A stretch of DNA of 38,221 nt from positions 1 through 38,221 of the IMG/VR virus record IMGVR_UViG_3300023171_000027; one strand, 5' to 3'. Below are positions 7,459 through 13,928 of the stretch, piece after piece (the first letter of the stretch is position 1; every line of letters begins with the position of its first letter). The translations under genes were made by a program, and so were the position numbers. The notes below the pieces were generated by a model, which did no database searches, had not been told where the DNA came from, and worked only from the letters and a program-made list of their open reading frames with translations. Source of the stretch: a virus.

Positions 7459-7731
7459 TTAAACAGTTGTAGCTTCAGCTATTAAATCGTTAACTTGCTT
7501 TATATCAAATGACAATAAGTTTCCGTTTTGTTTATAAAAAGATACTATTTTATGCATCATATTAAGCATTTCAGGAGCTAAGGAAATCAATTTAGCATCT
7601 TCTAATACATGAACTACCTCTGCCACACATTCGCCGTCAATTCCATAATTTACTTCATAGGCTTTATTCCCGTTATAATAATTCGGATCTTTGTTTACTG
7701 ACCATTTACCGGCTGTTACATTGAATTTCAT
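7459..7731 (-). CDS. Small phage protein of the AKLI-APEML family (90 aa)
   Basis: I chose the ATG at 7731 (MKFNVTAGKWSVNK) over the longer frame from 7809, because the extra N-terminus overlaps the GIY-YIG gene and the shorter form matches the paralogue at 35756-36025 in length and layout. Both proteins have a G(K/D)W(S/E) start, a central AKLI-(S/A)-x-APEMLxM segment and a DIxxxxxLIxxAT end. Small proteins with this AKLIxxAPE core are very common in tailed phages. Their function is unknown to me. Confidence 0.75.
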   Translation of the reverse strand: MKFNVTAGKWSVNKDPNYYNGNKAYEVNYGIDGECVAEVVHVLEDAKLISLAPEMLNMMHKIVSFYKQNGNLLSFDIKQVNDLIAEATTV

Positions 7732-7750
7732 AATATTTATTTTTAAGTGG

Positions 7751-8032
7751 TTAATTAATCGTTTGTTTAGGTCTTCTATTTGGATCGTTAAATAATACAG
7801 AATTAGCATAGTGTACTTTAACGTATTCTGATTCTTTCGTATTTAATTCAGAAGCTTCACATTCGCATAATATTTCTACTTTGTGATTATCCCACCCATG
7901 AATTGCAATTGAATTTTTTAAGCCTTTATTTTTAGCATAAAGTTTATGCTGAATTAGTCTTTTTTCAATATCTCTAGATTGACCGATATAAATTTCGTTT
8001 TCAGGATTTGTTATTTTATAAATACCTATCAT
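7751..8032 (-). CDS. GIY-YIG family endonuclease
   Basis: This 93-aa protein is a single GIY-YIG nuclease domain: GIYKI at 3-7, YIGQS at 15-19, a conserved Arg nearby (R20 or R25) and a C-terminal acidic residue in NTKESEY (E67 or E69). The size is that of the bare catalytic domain with no attached DNA-binding module, as in small homing-type or host-takeover nucleases of phages. Its start overlaps the stop of the 99-aa gene (ATGA). Target and role (mobile selfish gene, repair, or host DNA breakdown) cannot be told from sequence. Confidence 0.88.
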   Translation of the reverse strand: MIGIYKITNPENEIYIGQSRDIEKRLIQHKLYAKNKGLKNSIAIHGWDNHKVEILCECEASELNTKESEYVKVHYANSVLFNDPNRRPKQTIN

Positions 8033-8328
8033 ACAAATTCAAATTTAAAAGGAATTACTGATTTTGTTTTAAAGTGTTCTTCTGTTACATTTGATTTTGC
8101 ATGCTCAGAAGTGTAAGCATTTGTGTAAAAAGTATCAAAATCTTGCTCCTGTTCTCCGTTTGAAATATATCTAAACCAAACTAGCACTTTGAATTTTTTG
8201 AGCTTTAAACCTGATTCTTTTGCGATCTCTATTTCTGTTTCTTTCTCTGCAAATTCTCTAACCTTATCAATTGTGTTTGGGTGTGTTCTAACTGAGAACT
8301 GCTCTGTGTTTTTCTTTGGTCTAGGCAT
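8029..8328 (-). CDS. Protein with N-terminal RHH-like segment (99 aa)
   Basis: The start MPRPKKNTEQFSVRTHPNTI, followed by a basic helix, looks like the N-terminal part of a ribbon-helix-helix DNA-binding domain and is clearly similar to the 44-aa protein at 37105-37239 (MGRTKKETKQFAVRAYKETI). The remaining 60 residues are beta-rich (KFKVLVWFRYISNG) and unknown. It is the first gene after the promoter at 8358-8387, a usual place for a regulator. DNA binding is inference. Confidence 0.65.
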   Translation of the reverse strand: MPRPKKNTEQFSVRTHPNTIDKVREFAEKETEIEIAKESGLKLKKFKVLVWFRYISNGEQEQDFDTFYTNAYTSEHAKSNVTEEHFKTKSVIPFKFEFV

Positions 8329-8357
8329 TGTGATTATTATTTGTTGTTATCTGATAG

Positions 8358-8387
8358 CAAATATATAACTTTATTTACAATAAACAA
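8358..8387 (-). promoter_or_regulatory. Promoter TTG-N19-TATATTTG
   Basis: On the minus strand TTG (8387-8385) is followed after 19 bp by TATATTTG (8365-8358), a full match to the Bacteroidota sigma-factor consensus. It lies 30 bp upstream of the 99-aa gene start and downstream of the terminator at 8419-8444, so it should start a new transcription unit covering 8328 to 5061. Confidence 0.75.
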
Positions 8388-8418
8388 CTTTATTTATATT
8401 TTATTTCCGCATATCACT

Positions 8419-8444
8419 AAAAAAAGCCGAAGTGAATCGGCTTT
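8419..8444 (-). terminator. Rho-independent terminator
   Basis: On the minus strand AAAGCCGA, a 6-nt loop and TCGGCTTT form a perfect 8-bp hairpin followed by more T residues. It lies 7 bp after the stop codon of the DnaA-like gene and closes the unit that starts at 12377-12406. Confidence 0.85.
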
Positions 8445-8450
8445 GGGTTG

Positions 8451-8750
8451 TTAATAAGTACATAAGTTACAAAATCCAGTTTTTTCAACTGTTGGAGTTT
8501 TTAATCTATCGTATCTTTTTCGATAGTCAGCATCATATTTATAAAGCTGTTTGTGTTCTTTTAAATAGTAAATTACTGTAGCATGATTCATTTTTAAGTA
8601 TCTCGCCATGTCCGTAATTGTAATGAATACATTATCTTTTAGATAATTACAAAATGCCATTCTACCAAATACGTTTACTCTTAATCTGCTTTTCAATTGA
8701 ATATCGCATTCAAAAATACGATTTACTTCTGGTTCTATCAGCTCTTTCAT
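8451..8750 (-). CDS. DnaA C-terminal-domain-like HTH protein
   Basis: This 99-aa protein has the look of DnaA domain IV: a basic segment SRLRVNVFGRMAFCNYLKD (21-39), then the helix-turn-helix ITITDMARYLKMNHATVIYYLKEH (43-66), whose NHATVIY core matches the DnaA signature, and a basic end. It lacks the DnaA AAA+ domain. Such stand-alone domains occur in phages, where they may bind the phage origin or a promoter. It is the last gene before a strong terminator, and its start overlaps the 21-codon ORF by ATGA. Confidence 0.85.
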   Translation of the reverse strand: MKELIEPEVNRIFECDIQLKSRLRVNVFGRMAFCNYLKDNVFITITDMARYLKMNHATVIYYLKEHKQLYKYDADYRKRYDRLKTPTVEKTGFCNLCTY

Positions 8751-8812
8751 GATTTCGGCTCTACTGTTTCAGGGTCTATTACTTCGATGTTGTTTGGGTT
8801 GGTGGTACGCAT
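8747..8812 (-). CDS. Possible 21-aa coupling ORF
   Basis: Between the DUF3127 and DnaA-like genes a 21-codon frame (MRTTNPNNIEVIDPETVEPK...) starts inside the upstream stop (TGATG) and stops inside the downstream start (ATGA). This double overlap suggests it is translated, possibly just to carry ribosomes across. No family, and too short for an independent fold. Confidence 0.4.
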   Translation of the reverse strand: MRTTNPNNIEVIDPETVEPKS

Positions 8813-9180
8813 CAGAACGGAAGATCATCTGGTTCATCTTCATTGTAATTCGTAGCTGGTGCAAATGTTTCTTTTGCGGGCATAGATGGCGTTTGTCTTG
8901 CATCAGCTTGCAACCTTTCAATTTTCCATCCTTCAATTGAATTAAAATAACGTGCTTCGCCTTGTGGGTTAATCCATTCACGACCACGTAAATTTATTCC
9001 AACTTTTACATTTTCTCCAACTTTATAAGAACTAAGCAAATCTGTTTTGTCTTGCTTAAATTCTATAATAATATGTTGCGGGTATTGTTCGTCAGTCGTT
9101 ACAACTAATTCACGCTTTTTAAACGATGCAGATACTACTTGTTCATCGTTTACTAATTTTACTTTTCCTACTACTTCCAT
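8812..9180 (-). CDS. DUF3127 protein, probable ssDNA-binding protein
   Basis: The 122-aa protein matches my memory of DUF3127, an OB-fold-like family of Bacteroidota and their phages. Residues 1-90 are the beta-rich domain (MEVVGKVKLVNDEQVVSASFKKRELVVTTDE and onward, ending NSIEGWKIERL). A low-complexity linker leads to the acidic tip NEDEPDDLPF, very like the C-terminal tail by which SSB recruits partner proteins. It follows the exonuclease gene by 3 bp. Together they look like a phage recombination and replication set. The SSB role is inference from fold, tail and context. Confidence 0.82.
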   Translation of the reverse strand: MEVVGKVKLVNDEQVVSASFKKRELVVTTDEQYPQHIIIEFKQDKTDLLSSYKVGENVKVGINLRGREWINPQGEARYFNSIEGWKIERLQADARQTPSMPAKETFAPATNYNEDEPDDLPF

Positions 9181-9183
9181 AAT

Positions 9184-9864
9184 TTATAAATTTAACATTG
9201 GTATTAATTCATTTTCGATATATTTTCTAGAGGCTAAAACCCTTTGCTTCAATAACTCAATAAAAGCCTCGTCATATTCAAACTCAAAAACTTTAATCCT
9301 TAAGTTATCCGCTAAATGATCGTAACTTAATTGTTGTTCTGCAATATCCCATTCTTCAATATCAGGTTCGTCTTTACCTAAATCACGTGCAATATCCCAA
9401 GACAACCTTTGCATTTGTTCGTCGCTTCCGTTTTCCAGGCAATAACAAAGGCTTGCTTTTTTTAATCCTGTTAAGTTCATATAAATTTGAAGCTGAGCGT
9501 AGTAATCCTTATCTGGTTCTGTAACGAAAAAAGGAAATGTAAACGCATCAAACGGAACTTTAGTATCAATTACTCTTTCAAAGTTTTTAGCGTCATACGT
9601 GCCAGTAAAATACTCGTTTTCTAATTGAATTTCGTTCTTTTCTAATTCGCAACCGTAATACTTAGACGCTCTGACAATTGCATCTAGCTCCATTGACTTA
9701 CCGCGTGCAAAATATTTAGTTTTAATATCCTTTTCTTTGCCTGTTAGTTCTGAAATAACCCATTCTTTTAAATATGATTTTGCGGTTTCTCCCATTGCTT
9801 TTCCACTCCTGTCATTGGTATTTAATTTACCACCGCACGAAGCTCTACACTTAAACTGTTTCAT
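9184..9864 (-). CDS. PD-(D/E)XK exonuclease (YqaJ/lambda-exo-like)
   Basis: This 226-aa protein shows the order of motifs of phage recombination exonucleases: a Glu in RGKSMELDA (E59), FTGTYDAK with D91, the D-x-K core VIDTKV (D100, K102) and the YYAQLQIYM helix (121-129). It would resect linear double-stranded DNA to feed strand annealing or recombination-dependent replication. It overlaps the upstream 172-aa gene by 14 bp and is followed by the DUF3127 gene. No RecT/Bet-type annealing protein is recognisable beside it, so one of the neighbours may fill that role. Confidence 0.82.
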   Translation of the reverse strand: MKQFKCRASCGGKLNTNDRSGKAMGETAKSYLKEWVISELTGKEKDIKTKYFARGKSMELDAIVRASKYYGCELEKNEIQLENEYFTGTYDAKNFERVIDTKVPFDAFTFPFFVTEPDKDYYAQLQIYMNLTGLKKASLCYCLENGSDEQMQRLSWDIARDLGKDEPDIEEWDIAEQQLSYDHLADNLRIKVFEFEYDEAFIELLKQRVLASRKYIENELIPMLNL

Positions 9865-10369
9865 CTTGTAGCGTTTTTAATTGTTCTTCAGTTAAATCAT
9901 ATTTTTCTAAAATAGCTTCTAAAGTTGCTTTTTTGTCCTTTATAGCTTTTTTTGCTCCTGCCAAATCTTTTAATTCTACCAACGGCAAAACATCAATAGT
10001 CATTGGTACACGTTTGTTTTTTGAAGCCGTTACCAAAACACGTGTTGATTCTGTAATATGTGAAGCGTGACTAATTCTGATTCCTCCCGTTTCTACTCCT
10101 GCCCATTTTACTGTATCATCACGGTAAATAGTCAACCTTCTTCCGTGAAATACTGAGCTCTCAGAACCCCATAATTGCACCAAAACTCGACGCATTGATT
10201 TACACGGCTTAAACGGCTTGTTGTTATCTCCATAAAAGTAAATCGATACCGGTTGCGCTTCATCTTCGCCTCCTTTAATATTTCTAATTTTAATTGTTTT
10301 TGATCCTGAAATTAAATCGTCTGCGTTTAATTGATCTGATTTCGGAATAATTGTTTTTGACAAGTCCAT
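9851..10369 (-). CDS. Conserved phage protein beside exonuclease (172 aa)
   Basis: The protein begins MDLSKTIIPKSDQLNADDLI and contains PCKSMRRVLVQLWG (residues about 55-68) and GGIRIS, features I associate with a widespread phage protein usually annotated as hypothetical and often encoded beside recombination nucleases. The C-terminal 40 residues are a charged helix. The 14-bp overlap with the exonuclease suggests joint expression and possibly a shared function. ssDNA annealing is a conjecture only; no catalytic motif is visible. Confidence 0.75.
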   Translation of the reverse strand: MDLSKTIIPKSDQLNADDLISGSKTIKIRNIKGGEDEAQPVSIYFYGDNNKPFKPCKSMRRVLVQLWGSESSVFHGRRLTIYRDDTVKWAGVETGGIRISHASHITESTRVLVTASKNKRVPMTIDVLPLVELKDLAGAKKAIKDKKATLEAILEKYDLTEEQLKTLQDETV

Positions 10370-10391
10370 AATTTTATTTCTATTTTAGGGT

Positions 10392-10541
10392 TTAAATTAT
10401 TTTACTGAATGAATAGGTTGTTGAAAAGAAGCCACGATTTTTATCGGTTAGTGTCCAATTATCACTATTCATTCTTATTATTGTATTTTTCGACTTTAAT
10501 ACCTTTCTGTACGGTATTTTTATGTGGACTGTGATGTACAT
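10392..10541 (-). CDS. Small basic protein of unknown function (49 aa)
   Basis: A complete 49-codon frame begins MYITVHIKIPYRKVLKSKNT, 2 bp after the stop of the 94-aa gene, and fills most of the gap before the 172-aa gene. Basic and aromatic with no membrane segment. Tight packing supports it; there is no family match from memory. Confidence 0.5.
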   Translation of the reverse strand: MYITVHIKIPYRKVLKSKNTIIRMNSDNWTLTDKNRGFFSTTYSFSKII

Positions 10542-10543
10542 GG

Positions 10544-10822
10544 TTATTCAGATAGCCATTTATAAAGTTCTTTAACTGTATCAAATTTATAAACTCCAGA
10601 ATAACCCGGAAATTCTTTAATGTATTTTTGAATAGTTGAAGCGTGCCAATTAGTATCTATTCTGAGTAAATCGTTTCCAAGTCCTGTATAGCCTTCTTTA
10701 CTTTTTATAATAACTAATTTACGAACATCATATTTAATTCCTATGATATCGGAATCTGTTACATCTTCTAAGTAAAATAATTGTTCTGTTGCCGGTTTTT
10801 TATCTGTAATAATCTTTTTCAT
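10544..10822 (-). CDS. Protein of unknown function (92 aa)
   Basis: The start was chosen at the ATG of MKKIITDKKPATEQL (10822). A second ATG two codons upstream (10828) is possible. The gene overlaps the end of the 74-aa gene by 23 bp or more. Mixed alpha/beta sequence ending in TVKELYKWLSE. No domain recognised. Confidence 0.6.
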   Translation of the reverse strand: MKKIITDKKPATEQLFYLEDVTDSDIIGIKYDVRKLVIIKSKEGYTGLGNDLLRIDTNWHASTIQKYIKEFPGYSGVYKFDTVKELYKWLSE

Positions 10823-11024
10823 AATCATATTTATTTATCTGGTTAAAATTCGCTCTAAATACTTTTGCCTGTTGTTTAATTTCTTTTACGTAGTGGGCTG
10901 TTGTTTGAATTGTTGTTATTGCGCCATTTTTAGACACTATCATTATCCGTAACGACTTTCTGTACACTCGCTTTGATTTCTTTCGGATTTGCGTTCCGTA
11001 GTGCTTGAATAGTTCGGGGTTCAT
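10800..11024 (-). CDS. Basic protein of unknown function (74 aa)
   Basis: The frame begins MNPELFKHYGTQIRKKSKRVYRK and is strongly basic, ending in KYDYEKDYYR. Its ATG overlaps the stop of the two-helix membrane protein (ATGA). A soluble nucleic-acid-binding or ribosome-associated role is conceivable but not shown. Confidence 0.55.
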   Translation of the reverse strand: MNPELFKHYGTQIRKKSKRVYRKSLRIMIVSKNGAITTIQTTAHYVKEIKQQAKVFRANFNQINKYDYEKDYYR

Positions 11025-11191
11025 AATCTTGTTACCGATATAATATTGATTACTACATTGTACAAATTCAACCCGATGCTAAAACACCACATCAATTCTA
11101 ATAAAGTTTCATCTGTTTTAAATAGTCTTTTAATTGACCAAAATAATAGCATTGCGCTAAAAATTAGCATTATTCCTGTAAGTGTTTTCAT
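11021..11191 (-). CDS. Small two-helix membrane protein (56 aa)
   Basis: A 56-codon frame begins MKTLTGIMLIFSAMLLFW, with a second hydrophobic segment near residues 34-53. Two membrane helices joined by a short charged loop (KRLFKTDET) predict an inner-membrane protein. The stop overlaps the next start (ATGA). Function unknown; small early membrane proteins of phages often alter the host envelope. Confidence 0.6.
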   Translation of the reverse strand: MKTLTGIMLIFSAMLLFWSIKRLFKTDETLLELMWCFSIGLNLYNVVINIISVTRL

Positions 11192-11205
11192 AATTCTGTT
11201 TTGGT

Positions 11206-11430
11206 TTAATTATTATTTGAAATATTATTCTCAACAGCCTTAATAATCGCATTCACATTCGGCATCTTGACCGAGTTGGACTTATTCACGTAGTCGTTGA
11301 ATTGGTTCTTTAATACATCTTCAATAGTTTGCACTTGGATGAAATTGTCTGATTCTCCGCAACGTTGTTGTTCTAAACGGTGCGTGTTGAAATCTCTGTA
11401 ATTGTTTGTGATAACGGCTATTGTTTTCAT
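11206..11430 (-). CDS. Protein of unknown function (74 aa)
   Basis: The frame begins MKTIAVITNNYRDFNTHRLEQQ and ends in an Asn-rich tail (ENNISNNN). The opening beta-strand followed by NNYRDF suggests a small alpha/beta protein. Its ATG overlaps the stop of the lipoprotein gene (ATGA). No domain recognised. Confidence 0.6.
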   Translation of the reverse strand: MKTIAVITNNYRDFNTHRLEQQRCGESDNFIQVQTIEDVLKNQFNDYVNKSNSVKMPNVNAIIKAVENNISNNN

Positions 11431-11711
11431 GGTTGCAAATCTTTTATTTTGTTAATAAAATTAGATGCCTCAATACTATCTCTTCTTTCTAATTCAGGAG
11501 TTAGTTCCTCAGTTTCAATACTCCAAGATTTTACAATATCTCCTTTGTACCAAATATAAGTTTTAAACATTCCTGAAAAATAACATTGTTCCATTGTGTA
11601 ACCATGATTGTTTTCGTACTCAATCCCTTTATCTAAAGAAACTCTTTTTACAGTAACATCTGTACACGAAATAAATAAAATAATAATTCCGCTTAATAAT
11701 AGTTTTTTCAT
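11427..11711 (-). CDS. Predicted lipoprotein (94 aa)
   Basis: A clear lipoprotein signal opens the protein: a basic MKK, a hydrophobic LLLSGIIILF and the lipobox FISC with the acylated Cys at residue 16. The mature part of about 78 residues is soluble and faces the periplasm or the cell surface. Phage-encoded early lipoproteins often act in superinfection exclusion or envelope protection; that role here is inference. It is coupled to the next gene by a 4-bp overlap. Confidence 0.75.
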   Translation of the reverse strand: MKKLLLSGIIILFISCTDVTVKRVSLDKGIEYENNHGYTMEQCYFSGMFKTYIWYKGDIVKSWSIETEELTPELERRDSIEASNFINKIKDLQP

Positions 11712-11742
11712 AATATCACTTTGTTTTTTGGTTGTTAATAAA

Positions 11743-11934
11743 TTAAGTAAATGTAATTAGACATGTAAACACTATTAATAATAAAATAAAAGCTGCGTGT
11801 CCATAACTTGACGGCATTATTTCTTTAATTATAGTTTTTTGTAAATTCTCTCGTCTAAGTTGTTTAATTTCTTCTTCCATTTTTCTGAATTTGTATAATG
11901 GAATTGTAACGGTTTCTATTAGGTTCTCACTCAT
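11743..11934 (-). CDS. Coiled-coil protein with C-terminal membrane anchor (63 aa)
   Basis: Residues about 15-40 form a charged coiled-coil-like helix (FRKMEEEIKQLRRENLQK) and the last 15 residues are a hydrophobic helix (FILLLIVFTCLITF), giving a tail-anchored, spanin- or regulator-like layout. It lies between the secreted 91-aa protein and the lipoprotein. No family recognised. Confidence 0.6.
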   Translation of the reverse strand: MSENLIETVTIPLYKFRKMEEEIKQLRRENLQKTIIKEIMPSSYGHAAFILLLIVFTCLITFT

Positions 11935-11954
11935 GGTTATAATTTTTTTTGTTG

Positions 11955-12230
11955 TTAATTTCTATTTACCATTTCTATAAACCCTTCGCAATCCCTAGAA
12001 AAAGTAGTTATGTTTTTCCTTTTGTAGTCATAGTGCCAACAGTATTGAATATAACCCTGTTTAATATTAATTATAGTTACTGTAGCTTTGGCTTGCGAGG
12101 CGAACGGATCTTTTTCTTTTATGCCTTTTATTACATAAGTTTTGCCTATTCTTAAATCACTACATCTTACTTGTTGAGCACTACCATTTAAGTAAAATAT
12201 AATTAATAGCGCAATTAGTTTAATTTTCAT
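11955..12230 (-). CDS. Predicted secreted protein (91 aa)
   Basis: A Sec signal peptide is evident (MKIKLIALLIIFYLNGSAQQ, probable cleavage after Ala18). The mature domain of about 73 residues is basic with three Cys (C23, C64, C80), which could form a disulfide in the periplasm. Its start overlaps the end of the ribbon-helix-helix gene by 11 bp. No family recognised. With the lipoprotein and membrane genes downstream it makes an envelope-directed early block. Confidence 0.65.
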   Translation of the reverse strand: MKIKLIALLIIFYLNGSAQQVRCSDLRIGKTYVIKGIKEKDPFASQAKATVTIINIKQGYIQYCWHYDYKRKNITTFSRDCEGFIEMVNRN

Positions 12231-12354
12231 ACTCTTTAGATTTATCGGTTAATATTTTCTGAACCAACTCTTTGAAAGTGGTTTTTTCTTTGACCGCCTT
12301 AATAGTCAAAATCTCGATGACTTTTTCATCTAAGTGAATTTGTTTTGCTTTCAT
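12220..12354 (-). CDS. Ribbon-helix-helix (CopG/Arc-like) regulator (44 aa)
   Basis: This 44-aa protein is the size of a bare ribbon-helix-helix domain: a short beta-strand KQIHLD, helix EKVIEILTIKAVKEK, turn and second helix FKELVQKILTDKSKE. CopG/Arc-type proteins bind operators as dimers. It is the first gene of the unit behind the promoter at 12377-12406, so autoregulation or control of early genes is likely. No toxin partner is obvious downstream, which makes an antitoxin role less likely. Confidence 0.7.
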   Translation of the reverse strand: MKAKQIHLDEKVIEILTIKAVKEKTTFKELVQKILTDKSKEYEN

Positions 12355-12376
12355 ATCTTATATGTTTTATGTATTG

Positions 12377-12406
12377 CAAATATACAAGATATATTTAATT
12401 ACGCAA
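12377..12406 (-). promoter_or_regulatory. Promoter TTG-N19-TATATTTG (early)
   Basis: On the minus strand TTG (12406-12404) and TATATTTG (12384-12377) are separated by 19 bp, a full Bacteroidota consensus. It lies about 23 bp upstream of the regulator gene and just beyond the late terminator, so it should drive the unit down to the terminator at 8419-8444. Confidence 0.78.
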
Positions 12407-12434
12407 TAGCAAAAGTGTTAAAATTTTATAAGCA

Positions 12435-12467
12435 CAAAAAAAGCGACCCAAATAAATGAATCGCTTT
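12435..12467 (-). terminator. Rho-independent terminator of late region
   Basis: On the minus strand AAAGCGA, a loop of about 14 nt and TCGCTTT form a 7-bp hairpin followed by more T residues. It lies between the lysis genes and the early promoter, in the right place to end late transcription. Confidence 0.75.
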
Positions 12468-12716
12468 AATAATAATCCCCAAATTGCGCCCGTAACCACT
12501 CAGGCAAAAACAAACTGTAAAAATAAAATTATGAAAGAATGCAAATATAATTTATCGGATAAGACGCTAATGGTGTGTGTGAGATTATTTGTAACTTATC
12601 TTCTCGTCGGCAATTCTCCGATGCTGTCAATATTAAATTGTTTGCCCATTCAACGTAGCAATAAATTATAGTGTAAAGATAATAATTATTTCGTTACGGC
12701 AACACCTAAAATAAAA
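12468..12716 (-). other. 249-bp non-coding stretch, possible small RNA locus
   Basis: No convincing protein frame is present on the minus strand; the longest ATG frame seen has 17 codons (MGKQFNIDSIGELPTRR). Features seen are a promoter-like TTG (12702-12700) N18 TATCTTTA (12681-12674), a second TATATTTG at 12549-12542 without a clear -33, hairpin-forming TCGG...CCGA and GATAAG...CTTATC pairs, and the terminator at 12435-12467. Together these could make an RNA of about 230 nt. The plus-strand frame at 12456-12671 starts inside the terminator and is probably not real. Confidence 0.35.
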
Positions 12717-12884
12717 CTACTTCTTTTTAGCGACAATTAATTTTAAAAGCATGTCTACTGTTACAAAACGAGAAACAAAGCGTAAAACACGCCCTGCGTT
12801 AGTTGTTGCGGGTGATTCTGAATACTTTCTTTGTAGTTCGTTTAACGCTCCACTAACTACTGGCGGTAATTGTTGTTTTTTCAT
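12717..12884 (-). CDS. Small basic protein after lysis genes (55 aa)
   Basis: A 55-codon frame begins MKKQQLPPVVSGALNELQRK and ends in the basic MLLKLIVAKKK. Its ATG lies inside the upstream stop (ATATGA, 4-bp overlap). It is the last gene of the late transcript. One amphipathic to hydrophobic stretch near residues 33-51 could touch membrane, so a lysis accessory role is possible but unproven. Confidence 0.55.
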   Translation of the reverse strand: MKKQQLPPVVSGALNELQRKYSESPATTNAGRVLRFVSRFVTVDMLLKLIVAKKK

Positions 12885-12973
12885 ATCGTTGTACCTTTTT
12901 CTATTTTGTTTCCATGAACTATATCGCTATATAATCCCTCAATTGTTCCTCCGAATACTGTGTCGTTTTTCAT
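12881..12973 (-). CDS. 30-aa ORF coupled to endolysin
   Basis: A 30-codon frame (MKNDTVFGGTIEGLYSDIVH...) starts in the endolysin stop (AGATGA) and stops in the next start (ATATGA). Two 4-bp overlaps in a row strongly suggest that ribosomes run through all three genes. No signal peptide or membrane segment. Function unknown. Confidence 0.5.
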   Translation of the reverse strand: MKNDTVFGGTIEGLYSDIVHGNKIEKGTTI

Positions 12974-13575
12974 CTTGCTATATTTTTATAATTTAAAATT
13001 GTTTTCCATTTATTCAAACATTCTTTACGATGCGCGTAACCGTTCGAATCTCCTTCTTTATCTGTTAACCTGCCAATATTTATTTTGTCGCTTACAGCGT
13101 CTAAATCATCTAAATCGGCGTATTTGTTTAATCCGTTTTCTTTCCAGAATTCTAAAGCAGCGATAACAGCGTTTGCTTCTTCTAAGATTAAATCAGGATT
13201 ATTAGTAAAGTCAATCCCTGTTTTTAATGTCAGCCATCTGTAACCGTCTTTAAATGTATTCTGAAGCAATCCACCACCGCGATACTTAAAACCATCTCCG
13301 CTCGCCTGATCTCCGTTGCCTCCACGATTAGCGTAAACGTAATTCGCACAATGTTCTGAATTCCGTAAAAATGATTTAACGAATGAATCAGTTTTGTTTT
13401 TGAATGGTGTGTAAAAAGTATTTCTCAACCCATCAATTGATTTAAAATATAATGATTCACGTTTAGGAACTAAACCGCTTTCATGCTCCAATTGAGCCAT
13501 GAGGTGTGCTATTCGTAAAGGCGTGTTTACTTCGTATTTATTGAATAGACTTTTATATTTATCGTTTAGATTCAT
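12970..13575 (-). CDS. GH19-like endolysin
   Basis: This 201-aa protein is a glycoside hydrolase family 19 (chitinase-like) lysozyme, which cuts the peptidoglycan sugar backbone at the end of infection. Signs are MAQLEHESG (26-34) with the candidate catalytic Glu (E30/E32), YANRGGNGDQASGDGFKYRG (81-100) and GGLLQNTF (101-108), corresponding to the family's Y-x-GRG-x-x-Q-x-T loop. No signal peptide is present, so it needs a holin to reach the wall. It overlaps the holin-like gene by 4 bp (ATGA) and is followed by two small coupled genes. Confidence 0.85.
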   Translation of the reverse strand: MNLNDKYKSLFNKYEVNTPLRIAHLMAQLEHESGLVPKRESLYFKSIDGLRNTFYTPFKNKTDSFVKSFLRNSEHCANYVYANRGGNGDQASGDGFKYRGGGLLQNTFKDGYRWLTLKTGIDFTNNPDLILEEANAVIAALEFWKENGLNKYADLDDLDAVSDKINIGRLTDKEGDSNGYAHRKECLNKWKTILNYKNIAR

Positions 13576-13928
13576 TTCTTTCCTTTTAAGTTCAATATAA
13601 AATCAAAAAAACTTTCTGTTGCTGCGGTTAAAAACAAATCTATATTTAGTTTATAGATTAAAAACTCTCCTATTTTATCCGATAGTATCGCTATAATTGC
13701 AATTACAATTGAAACGTTATCAGGGTCAAAATAACCACGCACCCAATCAGAGCAAATGTAAGCACCGCCTACACCGATAACCATCGATAAAAAAACATTT
13801 AATGCTGTAACCTTTGTTTTATTACTTTTCATTTCAATAGCTATTTTAAGCCCAACAGCCAAAAAAGCAGGAAACAATATCTTAATAAAAAACTGATAAA
13901 ACTCACTTTGTATTAATTTTTCCGGCAT
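13572..13928 (-). CDS. Holin-like membrane protein (118 aa)
   Basis: Hydrophobic segments near residues 14-32, 43-60 and 73-86 and a basic end (LNLKGKK), directly upstream of the endolysin with a 4-bp overlap, make this the best holin candidate. The middle (LSMVIGVGGAYICSD) resembles LydA-type holins. It would form pores in the inner membrane to release the endolysin. Family assignment is moderate; the lysis role rests largely on position. Confidence 0.65.
   Translation of the reverse strand: MPEKLIQSEFYQFFIKILFPAFLAVGLKIAIEMKSNKTKVTALNVFLSMVIGVGGAYICSDWVRGYFDPDNVSIVIAIIAILSDKIGEFLIYKLNIDLFLTAATESFFDFILNLKGKK

Noticed and set aside
7732-7809. Longer start for the AKLI-APEML protein, adding 26 residues
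   Set aside because: The extension overlaps the GIY-YIG gene and has no counterpart in the paralogue at 35756-36025; the ATG at 7731 fits better.
12220-12354. RHH protein as antitoxin of a toxin-antitoxin pair
   Set aside because: The overlapping downstream gene encodes a signal-peptide protein without toxin motifs (no RelE/ParE, PIN or MazF features), so a regulator role is preferred.
12476-12500. Sequence resembling a tRNA D-arm (GCCTGAGTGGTTA on the minus strand)
   Set aside because: No acceptor stem, anticodon arm or T-arm can be placed around it, and it runs into the terminator, so it is treated as chance.
12456-12671. 71-aa plus-strand frame in the gap between late and early regions
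   Set aside because: It starts inside the terminator hairpin, has no leader or promoter of its own, and has no recognisable composition or family.
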